This document shows, piece by piece, positions 1-9,300 of a stretch of DNA of 64,000 nucleotides (positions within the stretch are counted from its first letter, which is position 1; each line of letters starts with the position of its first letter). Under the pieces are notes generated by a model that ran no database searches, was not told the DNA's origin, and saw only the letters and a list, made by a program, of their open reading frames with translations. The position numbers and the translations under genes were made by a program. The stretch is from NCBI RefSeq assembly GCF_958301595.1, contig NZ_CATQJU010000001.1, positions 1,674,001 through 1,738,000 of the forward strand, written 5' to 3'. Source of the DNA: Porphyromonas vaginalis. Lineage in GTDB: Bacteria; Bacteroidota; Bacteroidia; Bacteroidales; Porphyromonadaceae.

Positions 1-2503
1 GCCGACTCAGACTGACCAACTGCTGCTCGGCCTCTTCGGTTTTCTGTAAGTGTACCTTAGCCTGTACCGAGGTCAGGACATTGTAGACAAAGTGTGGATT
101 GAGTTGAGCTTGTATCGTATCCATCTCAGCTACCTGAGCTTGCGTAATAGTCTCAGAGAGGCGTCGCTTAGTACGTAGCAGGAGGAGCACACTCCCCACG
201 ATGGCTAGCAGCAGTAAGAGGACAATGCTTGGGACAAACCATGCCTGATTATAGAAGGCTCGCCTTACCGATATCTCTAGTTCATATAGCTCCTGCTCCG
301 AGCAGACCTTATCAGTCCCTTTGTATAGCACCTGCACCTGCAGTGTCGTCGTGCCATGAGGCAAGTTGGTCAAGACGATATAATCCTCATCCTGAGCCTT
401 GCTCCAAGGTGCTGTGCTACTCGTACGATAGCGATACACCAGCGGATAGGGACGACTATAGGCAAGCGTCGTAAGCGAAATGGTCACAGACGATCTATTG
501 GTCGGGAGGCTCACTCGTCGCTGATTATATAGTATAGGCGTGTTATCATAATAGGAGAAGAAGAGCTTGGCTCCGTGCGTAGCTGTCGGTCTTAATAGTT
601 TGGGGCGAATAGACGCTAGATGCGAACTACTGGCCACCCAAATGTTGCCCTGAGAGTCCATATATGCGCCAGCCTGCCCAGGCTCCTCTACACGAAAACC
701 ATTGGACGCATCGATATAGCCCCACAGTTTCACTCGTCTCGTACGATGAAATGCTTTGAGATCGATGATACAGAGCCGATCGCCCTGCGACACCAGTAGT
801 CGCTCGCTATCTATCGGTAGGACGAGGGCGGTCAACTCTTGGAACTCGGGATCATCTACTACGCAGATTTGATCTTGCTTAGCATCGTAGTAGCATAGTC
901 CCATATCTGTGGCAAACCAAGTCGTGCCATACGCATCTGTCGCCATCTCCATACAGAAGTATGAGGCGCCTCGCTCGTTAGCATACCTAACTAACGCTCC
1001 TGTGTCGTAGTCATAGCGGTAAATCTCTCTACCACCCAGCCAGTAGCTCCCGACAGAGTCCCGTGTGATGGAGAGTATATTACCCTGTATTGTGACACTC
1101 TTATATTGTGTGACTGTACGCTGTACTTTACCCTCTTCGTCCCATATAGCAAAGCTACCCATACCTCCTCCCCATATAAGCCGACGCTGAGCATCGTAAT
1201 AGGTATAGAAGCAGAGCTGCTCATGCACCCCTGTACGCTCTAGCTCTGAGACCTTACCACTCTTCGGATTATAACGTATCACTCCTTTAGAGTGTGGAAA
1301 GTAAAGCACCCCACGGCTATCTCGTACAGGATGAAAGTAGTACCCTTGATCTAGCTCGCTAGTAAGTGAGAGCGACTCTACCTGATCGCCACGGATGCGC
1401 TTGATCTCGTGCGTAAAGGAGCTAGCGTATATCGTGCCATCATCGCCAGCGACACAGCCCCACACCTCAGGCAGTAGCTTCGCATCGTAGAGCTGAATCG
1501 CATCAGGCAATACCTGTAGCATACCGCGCTCTGTACCAAGATAGATGCCCCCCTGATGGTTAACGACCATATCTGTGATATACCCCCACTGCGATATATA
1601 CTTACTAAGATTTATCAGCTCGCCATAATTTAGGAACTGTAACTCTCCTAGATGTAAGCCTGGCAGTATGACATTGCTTACCCCATACCAAGCTATCGGG
1701 AGTGGCTCTACCCAACGCCCTCCTACAGAAGAAGCTATACGACTAAGCCCCTTAGCAGAGAGAGCATAAAGCTCCACCGTCCCCACCTCTCGGCTAAAGG
1801 CTATACAGACCTCGCCCCGAGGCCCATAGAGCAGACGCTTAGACTGTTGCTGTAGTTGCTTAGGGAGGTCAACGGTTGTGATACGCCCCTCTCTCGTCAC
1901 CCGCAATAGCCTCTCAGAGTCATCATCATACGAACCTACGAGGTAGAGGTCGTGGTGTAGCTTATCATAGCGCATCGGAGAGTGTACCGAGGTGACCCCT
2001 GGAGAGAGAGGCGTCTCTTGCAGCCTCCCCTCTGCATAGTGACCGACTACAAAGCGAGACGATGCATTCCGCTTGGCATACCACAGGGTACGCTCTCCAC
2101 CTAAGGTTGCGGCATATAGTCCCGTCAGAGGTACAGGGAGTGTCTGTACACTATCGCCACTGATCCTTGAGACACCTTGCGTCGTAATGATCCATACAAA
2201 GCCATCTTCATCCTCCTCAAGATGGACGACCTCTCCAGCTGACAACCCCTCCCTAGATGCCGTAAAGGGGTGAAACCGCACGCCATCAAATCGACCCACA
2301 CCAGCCTTCGTCCCAGCCCATATATACCCGCGACTATCTTGCATCAACTTAGTCACCTGACACTGTGGCAATCCCTGCTCCTTGGAGTAGCGTATGCTCT
2401 GCACCCCCTTCAAGCTTTGTGCCTGAAGAGTTCCTATGACTAGTAGCCATAGGGCTAGGATTGTCATAATAGGAGTGTATTGCTGTAGATGATAAGACTT
2501 CAT
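1..2503 (-). CDS. Two-component-regulator propeller sensor histidine kinase, LytS type (3' end outside window)
   Basis: A single frame is open from an ATG at 2503 down to base 1, so the C-terminus lies outside the window. It starts with a hydrophobic signal segment ending near LQAQS. Propeller motifs such as LPQCQVTKLMQDSRGYIWAG and GVGRFDGVRF follow, typical of Reg_prop sensors. A Y_Y_Y-like domain lies at about 550-300, then a transmembrane helix at about 250-190, then AQLNPHFVYNVLTSVQ (about 109-60). That is the phospho-acceptor region of LytS/YehU-type kinases (His_kinase family), not the HisKA region of classical hybrid kinases. The role is inferred: a periplasmic propeller senses a ligand, often glycan-related in this phylum, and signals to a cytoplasmic kinase. 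A TATCTTTG box ends only 8 bp before this ATG, so an in-frame ATG at 2467 is a real alternative start. The ligand is unknown. Confidence 0.85.
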   Translation of the reverse strand, partial: MKSYHLQQYTPIMTILALWLLVIGTLQAQSLKGVQSIRYSKEQGLPQCQVTKLMQDSRGYIWAGTKAGVGRFDGVRFHPFTASREGLSAGEVVHLEEDEDGFVWIITTQGVSRISGDSVQTLPVPLTGLYAATLGGERTLWYAKRNASSRFVVGHYAEGRLQETPLSPGVTSVHSPMRYDKLHHDLYLVGSYDDDSERLLRVTREGRITTVDLPKQLQQQSKRLLYGPRGEVCIAFSREVGTVELYALSAKGLSRIASSVGGRWVEPLPIAWYGVSNVILPGLHLGELQFLNYGELINLSKYISQWGYITDMVVNHQGGIYLGTERGMLQVLPDAIQLYDAKLLPEVWGCVAGDDGTIYASSFTHEIKRIRGDQVESLSLTSELDQGYYFHPVRDSRGVLYFPHSKGVIRYNPKSGKVSELERTGVHEQLCFYTYYDAQRRLIWGGGMGSFAIWDEEGKVQRTVTQYKSVTIQGNILSITRDSVGSYWLGGREIYRYDYDTGALVRYANERGASYFCMEMATDAYGTTWFATDMGLCYYDAKQDQICVVDDPEFQELTALVLPIDSERLLVSQGDRLCIIDLKAFHRTRRVKLWGYIDASNGFRVEEPGQAGAYMDSQGNIWVASSSHLASIRPKLLRPTATHGAKLFFSYYDNTPILYNQRRVSLPTNRSSVTISLTTLAYSRPYPLVYRYRTSSTAPWSKAQDEDYIVLTNLPHGTTTLQVQVLYKGTDKVCSEQELYELEISVRRAFYNQAWFVPSIVLLLLLAIVGSVLLLLRTKRRLSETITQAQVAEMDTIQAQLNPHFVYNVLTSVQAKVHLQKTEEAEQQLVSLSR

Positions 2504-2510
2504 CGGTTCA

Positions 2511-2518
2511 CAAAGATA
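2511..2518 (-). promoter_or_regulatory. TAnnTTTG -7 box upstream of the sensor kinase
   Basis: TATCTTTG on the minus strand matches the Bacteroidota -7 consensus. Transcription would start at about 2504-2506, almost on the annotated ATG. This implies a leaderless message or use of the downstream ATG at 2467. Confidence 0.5.
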
Positions 2519-2591
2519 CATATTTAGAGACTAGAGTGACTAAGCTTTTGACCTTTAAAGGTCAGAAGCTCTTGTGTCGCAGAGAAGAGAT

Positions 2592-2644
2592 AAAAAAAGA
2601 CTGCTACACTGACGTGATACCCATTCACTTCAATGCAGCAGTCT
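2592..2644 (-). terminator. Rho-independent terminator of the first LRR gene
   Basis: On the minus strand, AGACTGCT at 2644-2637 pairs with AGCAGTCT at 2605-2598 and a run of seven T follows. It lies just past the stop at 2664 and is nearly identical to the hairpin at 6306-6357. Confidence 0.85.
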
Positions 2645-2663
2645 AATAAGCAGGATTGATCGT

Positions 2664-5087
2664 TTACTTCTTGACCACTAGTCGCTCCTGCCACCCAGTG
2701 CCTACGAGGAGGTAGACACCATCGCTGAGAGCTGTCAGGTCAATTCGCAGAGTCCCTCGGCGATCTGTCTGACCCGTGTACAGCTGCTCGCCAGTCATAC
2801 TGTAGAGCGATACCTGGCTAGCTGGTTGCAAGCCCTCGATGAGGACAAACGTCTGTGCCGGATTCGGATAGATGCGAACGGTCTGCTCACCGATTGTCTC
2901 GACACCTGTATGGTCAACGAAGGTTGCCTTCACTTCGGTAGCTCCCTTGACTATGAACTGCTTGGTGCTTAGGATGTCTTTGCCATTGGCCGTCAGAGCT
3001 GTCAACTTGTAGCCAGCAGCTGGCGTAGCAACGATTGTTAGCTCCGTACCGTAGGGGACTGCGTTGAGGTCAGCGGCTCCGGTAGCGGAGATCGTACCCT
3101 CGCCCTCCTTGGTGAGCGTTACGGCAAAAGTCTTCTTCGTAAAGGTCGCTTTGATTAAAACATCTGCCGTGCCGACGGTACACTCAAAGGTCGTCTTACC
3201 CGTATAGGGAGTGACCTCTATCTCTTCCTTGCCGATGAGCCACTTGTCTATCTGGTAGCCCTCAGCAGGCTGAGCTGTGATGACGATCTTGTCGCCTTCA
3301 TAAGCTAGGCTTCCAGAGGTAAAGGGTTCCCCATTTCTAGTAGCTGTGAGCTTGTTTTCGCCTTCGCCTTCTGGCGTGAATGTCACGGTGTAGTTCTTCT
3401 TCTTCGCAAAGGTTGCCTTGATCTCGGTGTCTTCCCTGACGCTCAGCTTCTTCGTTGCGAGGATGTCCCTACCGTTGGCCGTTAGAGCGGTCAACTTGTA
3501 GCCATCAGCCGGTGTCGCTACGATGGTCAGCTCGGTACCCTCTGGAACGGCGTTGAGGTTGTCCGCACCGGTAGCGGTGAGCGTGCCTTCGCCCTCCTTA
3601 GTCAGCGTAACCTTTAAGGAATTTGCGCCCTCGTAGGCAACATACTTTCTGGTATCGGACTTGTACTTTAGCGTATTCCAGTTCTTACCCTTGGCAATAG
3701 CTACATCGGATTTAAGGCAAATATTGCCCTCCGGAGCTGGTTCTTGCACTACGGTAAATTTACCGGCTCTCTTTCCGGTACGGTCGGGCAGGCTGTTCAC
3801 CAAGCGGGTCATCTCTTTGCCTTTGATTTGATTGCCGTGGCAGCGAAGTGCTTCCAATTTGGTATTCTTGGAAACATCCAATGCCGTCAGCTGATTGCGG
3901 TAGCAGTAGAGCTCTGTCAACGCGATGTTTTGGGATACATCCAATGCAGTCAGCTTATTGATGAAGCATTCAAGCGTTCTCAAGGCCGTATTCTTTGATA
4001 CATCCAATGCGGTCAGCTGATTGTTGTCGCAGTCAAGCCATTTCAATGCGGTGTTTTGGGATACATCCAATGCGGACAGCTGATTGTTGTCGCAGATGAG
4101 CTGTGTCAACGCAATGTTTTGGGAAACATCCAATGCAGTCAGCGGATTTTCACCGCAGGCAAAGATTTTCAAAGCAGTATTCTGGGATACATCCAATGCG
4201 GACAGCTTATTTTCAGCGCAGACAAGCTTTGTCAACGCTGTGTTTTGGGATACATCCAATGCAGTCAGTTGATTTTGCTGGCAGTCAAGTGTTCCCAATT
4301 TGGTATTCTTGGAAACATCCAATGCGGTCAGCTGATTGTTGGTGCATTTAAGCTCTGTCAAGGCGGCGTTTTGGGAAACATCCAATGCGGTCAGCTTATT
4401 GTGGTAGCATTCAAGCTTTGTCAAGGCCGTATTCTTTGATACATCCAACATGGTCAGCTGATTTTCGGAGCATTTAAGCGTTGTCAAGGCGGTGTTCTTT
4501 GACACGTCCAAGCTGGTCAGCTGATTTTCGGAGCATTTAAGCGTTGTCAAGGCGGTATAGCCCGATACGTCCAAGCTGGTCAGTTTATTGTTGAAGCACT
4601 CAAGCGTTGTCAAGGCGGTACAGCCCGAGACGTTCAAGCTGGTCAGTTGATTGTCGTAGCATTTAAGCTCTGTCAAGGCGGTACAGCCCGAGACATCCAA
4701 GCTAGTCAGTTTGTTGCCGAAGCATTCAAGATCTGTCAAGATAGTGCAACCAGACACGTTCAAGCTGGTCAGCTGATTGTTCCAACCATTAAGCTCTGTG
4801 ACATTGCCTCGAATGATGACAGTTTGGCTGGTAAGGGTGTAGGTAGCGGAGCCTCTAGAAAACGGCTCTTTGACACCTTCGATGGTGATGCCACCACCCC
4901 AAATTTCTAATGTGATTTTCTCTCCGACGGCCTTGGTAGTGGTCATCGTGATGACGCCTGTGCCAACGGTACGGAGTGCATCGGAGGTAGTAGACGAGGG
5001 CTGGGAGGATTCCTCGGCTTGTAGCCCTATCGAGGTGAGGAGCGTGCAGAGTAGGACGCACGCCCAGCGGTGTAGTCTTCTTGTCAT
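2664..5087 (-). CDS. Secreted LRR / InlB-like-repeat protein with T9SS sorting tail
   Basis: The start at 5087 is chosen over 5123 because MTRRLHRWACVLLC begins a proper signal peptide and matches the start of the paralogue at 15611-18271. The 807-residue product has an entry segment (GVITMTTTKAVGEKITLEIW). Fifteen 21-residue LRRs of the form LTALDVSxNTALxxLxCxxN follow, with one Cys per repeat. Next come an exit segment (IKGKEMTRLVNSLPDRTGK), three InlB-like B repeats of about 72-85 residues, and a Por-secretion tail (RIYPNPAQTFV to ERLVVKK). Family knowledge: such tails direct export by the type IX system and surface anchoring. Surface adhesion or host binding is inferred. The promoter region and leader are duplicated upstream of 18271, and the last 25 residues are shared with the 6377-13078 product. 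Confidence 0.88.
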   Translation of the reverse strand: MTRRLHRWACVLLCTLLTSIGLQAEESSQPSSTTSDALRTVGTGVITMTTTKAVGEKITLEIWGGGITIEGVKEPFSRGSATYTLTSQTVIIRGNVTELNGWNNQLTSLNVSGCTILTDLECFGNKLTSLDVSGCTALTELKCYDNQLTSLNVSGCTALTTLECFNNKLTSLDVSGYTALTTLKCSENQLTSLDVSKNTALTTLKCSENQLTMLDVSKNTALTKLECYHNKLTALDVSQNAALTELKCTNNQLTALDVSKNTKLGTLDCQQNQLTALDVSQNTALTKLVCAENKLSALDVSQNTALKIFACGENPLTALDVSQNIALTQLICDNNQLSALDVSQNTALKWLDCDNNQLTALDVSKNTALRTLECFINKLTALDVSQNIALTELYCYRNQLTALDVSKNTKLEALRCHGNQIKGKEMTRLVNSLPDRTGKRAGKFTVVQEPAPEGNICLKSDVAIAKGKNWNTLKYKSDTRKYVAYEGANSLKVTLTKEGEGTLTATGADNLNAVPEGTELTIVATPADGYKLTALTANGRDILATKKLSVREDTEIKATFAKKKNYTVTFTPEGEGENKLTATRNGEPFTSGSLAYEGDKIVITAQPAEGYQIDKWLIGKEEIEVTPYTGKTTFECTVGTADVLIKATFTKKTFAVTLTKEGEGTISATGAADLNAVPYGTELTIVATPAAGYKLTALTANGKDILSTKQFIVKGATEVKATFVDHTGVETIGEQTVRIYPNPAQTFVLIEGLQPASQVSLYSMTGEQLYTGQTDRRGTLRIDLTALSDGVYLLVGTGWQERLVVKK

Positions 5088-5202
5088 ATTAGTTGGTAGT
5101 TGATAGATGATGATATGAGACAAGACACGCCCCGAGGAGCTGTGTCTTGCGCATCAGGTGTAGTTTGGATTTCTTCATTGTTATATTTGGTTTTGATTAG
5201 TG

Positions 5203-5395
5203 TAGTTGGCTAGGATCTAGCGATTCTAAATACCACTAGAGAGTGCATAAATACCCTCTAGGGGATACTAAAGAAGAGGCTTATAGACAGCACAAAGTTA
5301 CAAGCCTTAAGGGCTATCAATCAAGAGCAAAAAGGGCACTTCTCGGGATTTGTCCAAATATAGCAGAATCCGATATGGTTTCTCCAAGATTTGGA
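5203..5395 (-). repeat. Duplicated promoter/leader region, copy 1
   Basis: Nearly identical to 18301-18494. It contains the TAACTTTG box and the leader hairpin. Between this block and the start codon, copy 1 has about 90 extra bases (5116-5200) that copy 2 lacks. Confidence 0.85.
5293..5300 (-). promoter_or_regulatory. TAACTTTG -7 box for the first LRR gene
   Basis: TAACTTTG on the minus strand fits TAnnTTTG. It lies in the roughly 190-bp region duplicated at 18301-18494. It would give a 5' leader of about 200 nt with a hairpin at 5233-5264 (CCACTAGAG against CTCTAGGGG, one mismatch). Confidence 0.55.
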
Positions 5396-5458
5396 CGAAA
5401 TTCATCTCTTGGACTCGATGCCGTAACTCTCACGAGTAGGGATACCTAAACGAGTAAA

Positions 5459-5830
5459 AACCTGTAGGGGCTGGACGGCTCGTGCGTCTCTACGGAGATC
5501 GGGGTTACAGCGTTTGATGAGTGGAATTGTCGTGCTGACGTAGCTTGTGTAGGGGCGGACCTACGTGTCCGCCCGCAGAATAGACTGCGCTCAGGTGAGG
5601 ACGGGCGGACACACAGGTCCGCCCCTACGGGTTACTCGTCAGGTGCGTCCGTTGTGTCAAATCGAGACGAGTAACCCTTTGTAGGGACGCACGGTCGGTG
5701 CGTCCGTTGTAGAACGACCGGGACGTCGTAATCTGAACGCCGTAAAACTTAACGACAACGGACGCTCAGACCGAGCGTCCCTACATTATCGTTACTCGTC
5801 AGGTGCGTCCGTTGCGTCCAATCGCTATGT
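5459..5830. repeat. Intergenic inverted-repeat cluster (GTAGGGGCGGAC type)
   Basis: Two long inverted repeats lie here. One is 5549-5575 against 5602-5628, with GTAGGGGCGGACC arms. The other is about 5682-5709 against 5756-5784, with GTAGGGACGC arms. A direct repeat starting GTTACTCGTCAGGTGCGTCC is present at 5631-5664 and 5791-5824. No convincing coding sequence is seen. A similar short dyad is at 13142-13197. Confidence 0.75.
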
Positions 5831-5839
5831 CGGGAAAAA

Positions 5840-6010
5840 CGGATTCTCCACGTGGATATTTTGAAATATCCAGGTGGAGAATTTTTATTTCCCACGTGGG
5901 GAAGAAAAAATTCTTCGGAGGAATCAAATGAAACTTCGGAGGAAATGAATGACGCCCACGTGGAAAATAAAAAATATCCACGTGGAGATTTGAGATTTTC
6001 CACGTGGATA
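5840..6010. repeat. CACGTG palindrome array, 22-bp period, copy 1
   Basis: Eight palindromic units are centred at about 5851, 5873, 5895, 5917, 5938, 5959, 5981 and 6003. Six carry CCACGTGG or a close variant; the two middle units carry CTTCGGAGGAA. Spacers are A/T-rich. The reverse complement of the whole block is at 43995-44160. Reading frames across it exist only because the palindromes contain few stops. Confidence 0.85.
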
Positions 6011-6059
6011 TTCGAGAAAGAAGGGAATCGGACGAATTTCCCCGTAAATATATGTAAAT

Positions 6060-6160
6060 AGAGACTAGAGGTTAGAGGTTAGAAGTTAGAGGTCCGATTA
6101 CTCTGATAGCTCCGATGGTTCCGATAGCTAACAGCCAATAGCTAACAGCCAACAGCCAAT
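6060..6160. repeat. Short tandem repeats beside the palindrome array
   Basis: Runs of AGAGGTTAG-like units (6060-6092) are followed by repeats of CTAACAGCCAA (about 6127-6160). The AGAGGTTAG part is found inverted at 43919-43948, next to the second palindrome array. Confidence 0.65.
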
Positions 6161-6164
6161 CCAT

Positions 6165-6248
6165 GGCTGACACATTATATATAACGGACTCATCTATTCC
6201 TCGCTTGTCGCTATGTGTAGCTCCTGACAGAGCAATTATGATGAGACT
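6165..6248. repeat. MITE-like element with GGCTGAC ends, copy A
   Basis: It starts GGCTGACACATTATATATAA. It shares its interior (GCGACAAGCGAGGAATAGAT on the other strand) with 43826-43915 and more weakly with 44247-44324. The second terminus is degenerate in this copy. Confidence 0.6.
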
Positions 6249-6305
6249 TTGCATAAAGGCGCATCGCTGTGTTGCTTTCGGGATTCGGCTTTATGCAACA
6301 GTCTC
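6243..6305. repeat. Short GAGACT...AGTCTC element
   Basis: The ends GAGACTTTGCATAAAG and CTTTATGCAACAGTCTC are inverted repeats. The interior (GCTTTCGGGATTCGGCTT) matches the 175-bp element at 27636-27810, so this looks like an internally deleted relative. Confidence 0.65.
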
Positions 6306-6357
6306 AAAAAAGACTGCTACACTGACGTGATACTCATTCACTTCAATGCAGCAGTCT
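6306..6357 (-). terminator. Rho-independent terminator of the C10 protease/LRR gene
   Basis: AGACTGCT and AGCAGTCT arms are followed by six T on the minus strand, directly after the stop at 6377. It is a near copy of the terminator at 2592-2644. The homology also runs into the coding tail. Confidence 0.85.
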
Positions 6358-6376
6358 AATAAGCAGGATTGATCGT

Positions 6377-9300
6377 TTACTTCTTGACGACTAGTCGCTC
6401 CTGCCATCCAGTGCCTACGAGGAGGTAGACACCATCGCTGAGAGCTGTCAGGTCAATCTGTAGATGCCCCTCTGCATCTGCTTGCATAGCGCACATTAGC
6501 TCGCCAGTCATGCTGTGCAGCATCACTTCGCTAGCAGGCGCTATACCCTCCACGATGACATAGTCAGTTGCTGGGTTCGGGTAGAGCTTCACCTGCTGCG
6601 TGACGGTCGTCTCCACGCCTGTGTGATCCACAAACGTTGCCTTCACTTCGGTAGCACCCTTGACGACAAACTTCTTCGTGGCAAGGATATCCTCTCCGTT
6701 AGCCGTTAGAGCGGTCAGCTCGCATTGATCGTTCTTGCCCGTAGCTTGAACTGTCAAGGTAGTCCCATAGGGTACAGCCTTGAGATCTACGTTCTCGACA
6801 ATCGAAATCGTACCATGCTCGTTGCTGGTAAGCGTCACGGCAAACGTCTTCTTCTCAAAGATCGCCTTTACTTCAGTAGCACCTTTGACGACGAACTTCT
6901 TCGTAGCGAGGATGTCCTCACCGTTGGCAGTAAGTGCTGTTAGTTCGTAACCCTCGGCTGGTGTAGCAACAATGGTCAACTCAGTACCGTAAGCCACAGC
7001 ATTGAGATCATCTGCACCTGTAGCGGTGATCGTCCCCTCACCCTCCTTAGCGAAGGTGACGGCGAAGGTCTTCTTCGTGAAGGTTGCCTTGACGTCAGTA
7101 GCACCCTTTACAACGAACTTCTTCGTAGCGAGGATGTCTTCGCCATTAGCCGTCAGAGCGGTCAACTCGTAGCCCTCGGCTGGTGTAGCGACAATCGTCA
7201 ACTCTGTGCCGTAAGCGACTGAGTTGAGGTTGTCCGCACCGGTGGCTGTGAGCTTCCCTTCACCCTCCTGTGTGAACGTTACGGTAAAAGTCTTCTTCGT
7301 AAAGGTTGCCTTCACTTCAACCGTCTCCTTCACGGTGAACTTCTTGGAGCTTAGGATGTCTTTGCCATTAGCCGTTAGAGCAGTCAACTCGTAGCCCTCG
7401 GCTGGTGCAGCCTCAACTGTGAGCTTCGTACCGTAGGGGACTGCGTTGAGATTGTTCGCCCCCGTAGCTGTGAGCTTCCCCTTACCCTCCTTAGCGAAGG
7501 TGACAGCGAAGTTCTTCTTCGTGAAGGTTGCCTTGACTTCAGTAGCACCCTTTACAACGAACTTCTTCGTAGCGAGGATATCCGTGCCATTGGCAGTAAG
7601 TGCTGTTAGTTCGTAACCCTCAGCTGGAGTAGCAATGACGGTAAGCTCCGTACCGTAGGGGACTGCGTTGAGATCGTCAGCGCCTGTAGCTACGAGCGTT
7701 CCTTCACCCTCCTTCGTGAGCTTCACGGCAAACGTCTTCTTCGCAAACGTTGCCTTGACGGTCACATTATCCTTTACAACGAACTTCTTCGTAGCGAGGA
7801 TGTCCGTGCCGTTGGCAGTAAGTGCCGTAAGCTCATACCCCTCAGATGGAGTAGTGGCAATCGTTAGCTCCGTGCCGTAGGGAACTGCGTTGAGGTCGTC
7901 AGCACCTGTAGCTACGAGCGTTCCTTCGCCCTCCTTCGTGAGCTTCACGGCAAACGTCTTCTTCGCAAACGTCGCCTTGACAGTGACATTATCCGTGACA
8001 ACGATCTTCTTCGTAGCGAGGATGTCCGTGCCGTTGGCAGTAAGTGCCGTAAGCTCGTACCCCTCGGCTGGTGTAGCGTTGATCGTCAACTCTGTGCCGT
8101 AAGCGACTGAGTTAAGGTTGCTAGCACCCGTTGCGGTGATCGTACCCTCACCCTCCTTAGTTAGAGAGACTGCAAAGGCTTTCTTCGTGAAGGTCGCTTT
8201 GATAGTTAGGTCGCTGGTCACGACTACCTTCTTGGAAGCTAGGATATCCGTGCCATTAGCCGTTAGAGCGGTCAGCTGGTACCCTTCGGCTGGTGTTGCT
8301 TCGATCGAGAGCTCCGTGCCGTAGGGGACTGCGTTGAGATCATCTGCTCCAGTAGCGGTGAGCGCACCTTCGCCCTCTTTCGTCAGCGTTACCTTTAAGG
8401 GTTGTGCGTCCTCTGCACCCTCGTAGGGAACAAAGTTTTGGATATCGGATTCGAACTTTAGCGTATTCCAGTTCTTACCCTTGGCAATAGCGACATCGGA
8501 TTTAAGGCAAATATTGCCCTCAAGCTTAGGTCCTTGCACCACAGTAAATATACCGGCTTTCTTGCCGGTACGCTCAGGCAGGCTGTTCACCAAGCGGGTC
8601 ATCTCTTCGCCTTTGATTTGATTGTCGTAGCAGTAAAGTGCTTCCAATTCGGTATTCTTGGATACATCCAATGCGGTCAGCTGATTGTAAGGGCAGTAAA
8701 GACTTGTCAACGCGGTGTTCTTGGATACATCCAATGCAGTCAGTTGATTTTGATGGCAGTAAAGACTTGTCAACGCGGTGTTCTTGGATACATCCAATGC
8801 AGTCAGTTGATTTTGATGGCAGTAAAGACTTGTCAACGCGGTGTTCTTGGATACATCCAACGCAGTCAGTTGATTTCGCCGGCAGTAAAGACTTGTCAAT
8901 GCAGTGTTTTTTGATACGTCTAATGCGGTCAGCTGATTATCAGAGCAATCAAGGATCTGCAATTCGCCATTATGTGACACATCAAGGTGGGTCAGCTGGT
9001 TCTCCCCGACACCTAATCCAGTCAGCTTAGTACACGAAGAAAGATCGAGTTGCGTCAGTTTATTTTCATAACACACCAAGGTAGTCAATGCACGAGCATG
9101 TGACAGGTCTAGACTGGTCAGCTGATTACCATCACAGGACAACAGTGTAAGCGTCTCGCAGTTTATGTCTAAGCTCGTCAACTGATTCTCATGCGAGGGA
9201 GGCGTATCCATATCTACAGCACCATCACACTGTAGGAGTGTCAGGTTCCCCCGGAGGGTGACTGTCTGGTTCGTGAGCGTATAGAGATGCCCCGTGCCAT

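Noticed and set aside
4056-4439. Plus-strand reading frames inside the LRR-coding regions (also 3744-3998, 8534-9030, 17489-18094)
   Set aside because: They are antisense to 63-bp LRR repeats and their periodic protein sequence only mirrors those repeats; no start context or homologue features.
5852-6061. Short frames across the CACGTG array (also 43970-44218)
   Set aside because: Open only because the palindromic repeats contain few stops; the same peptide-like string appears in both array copies on opposite strands.
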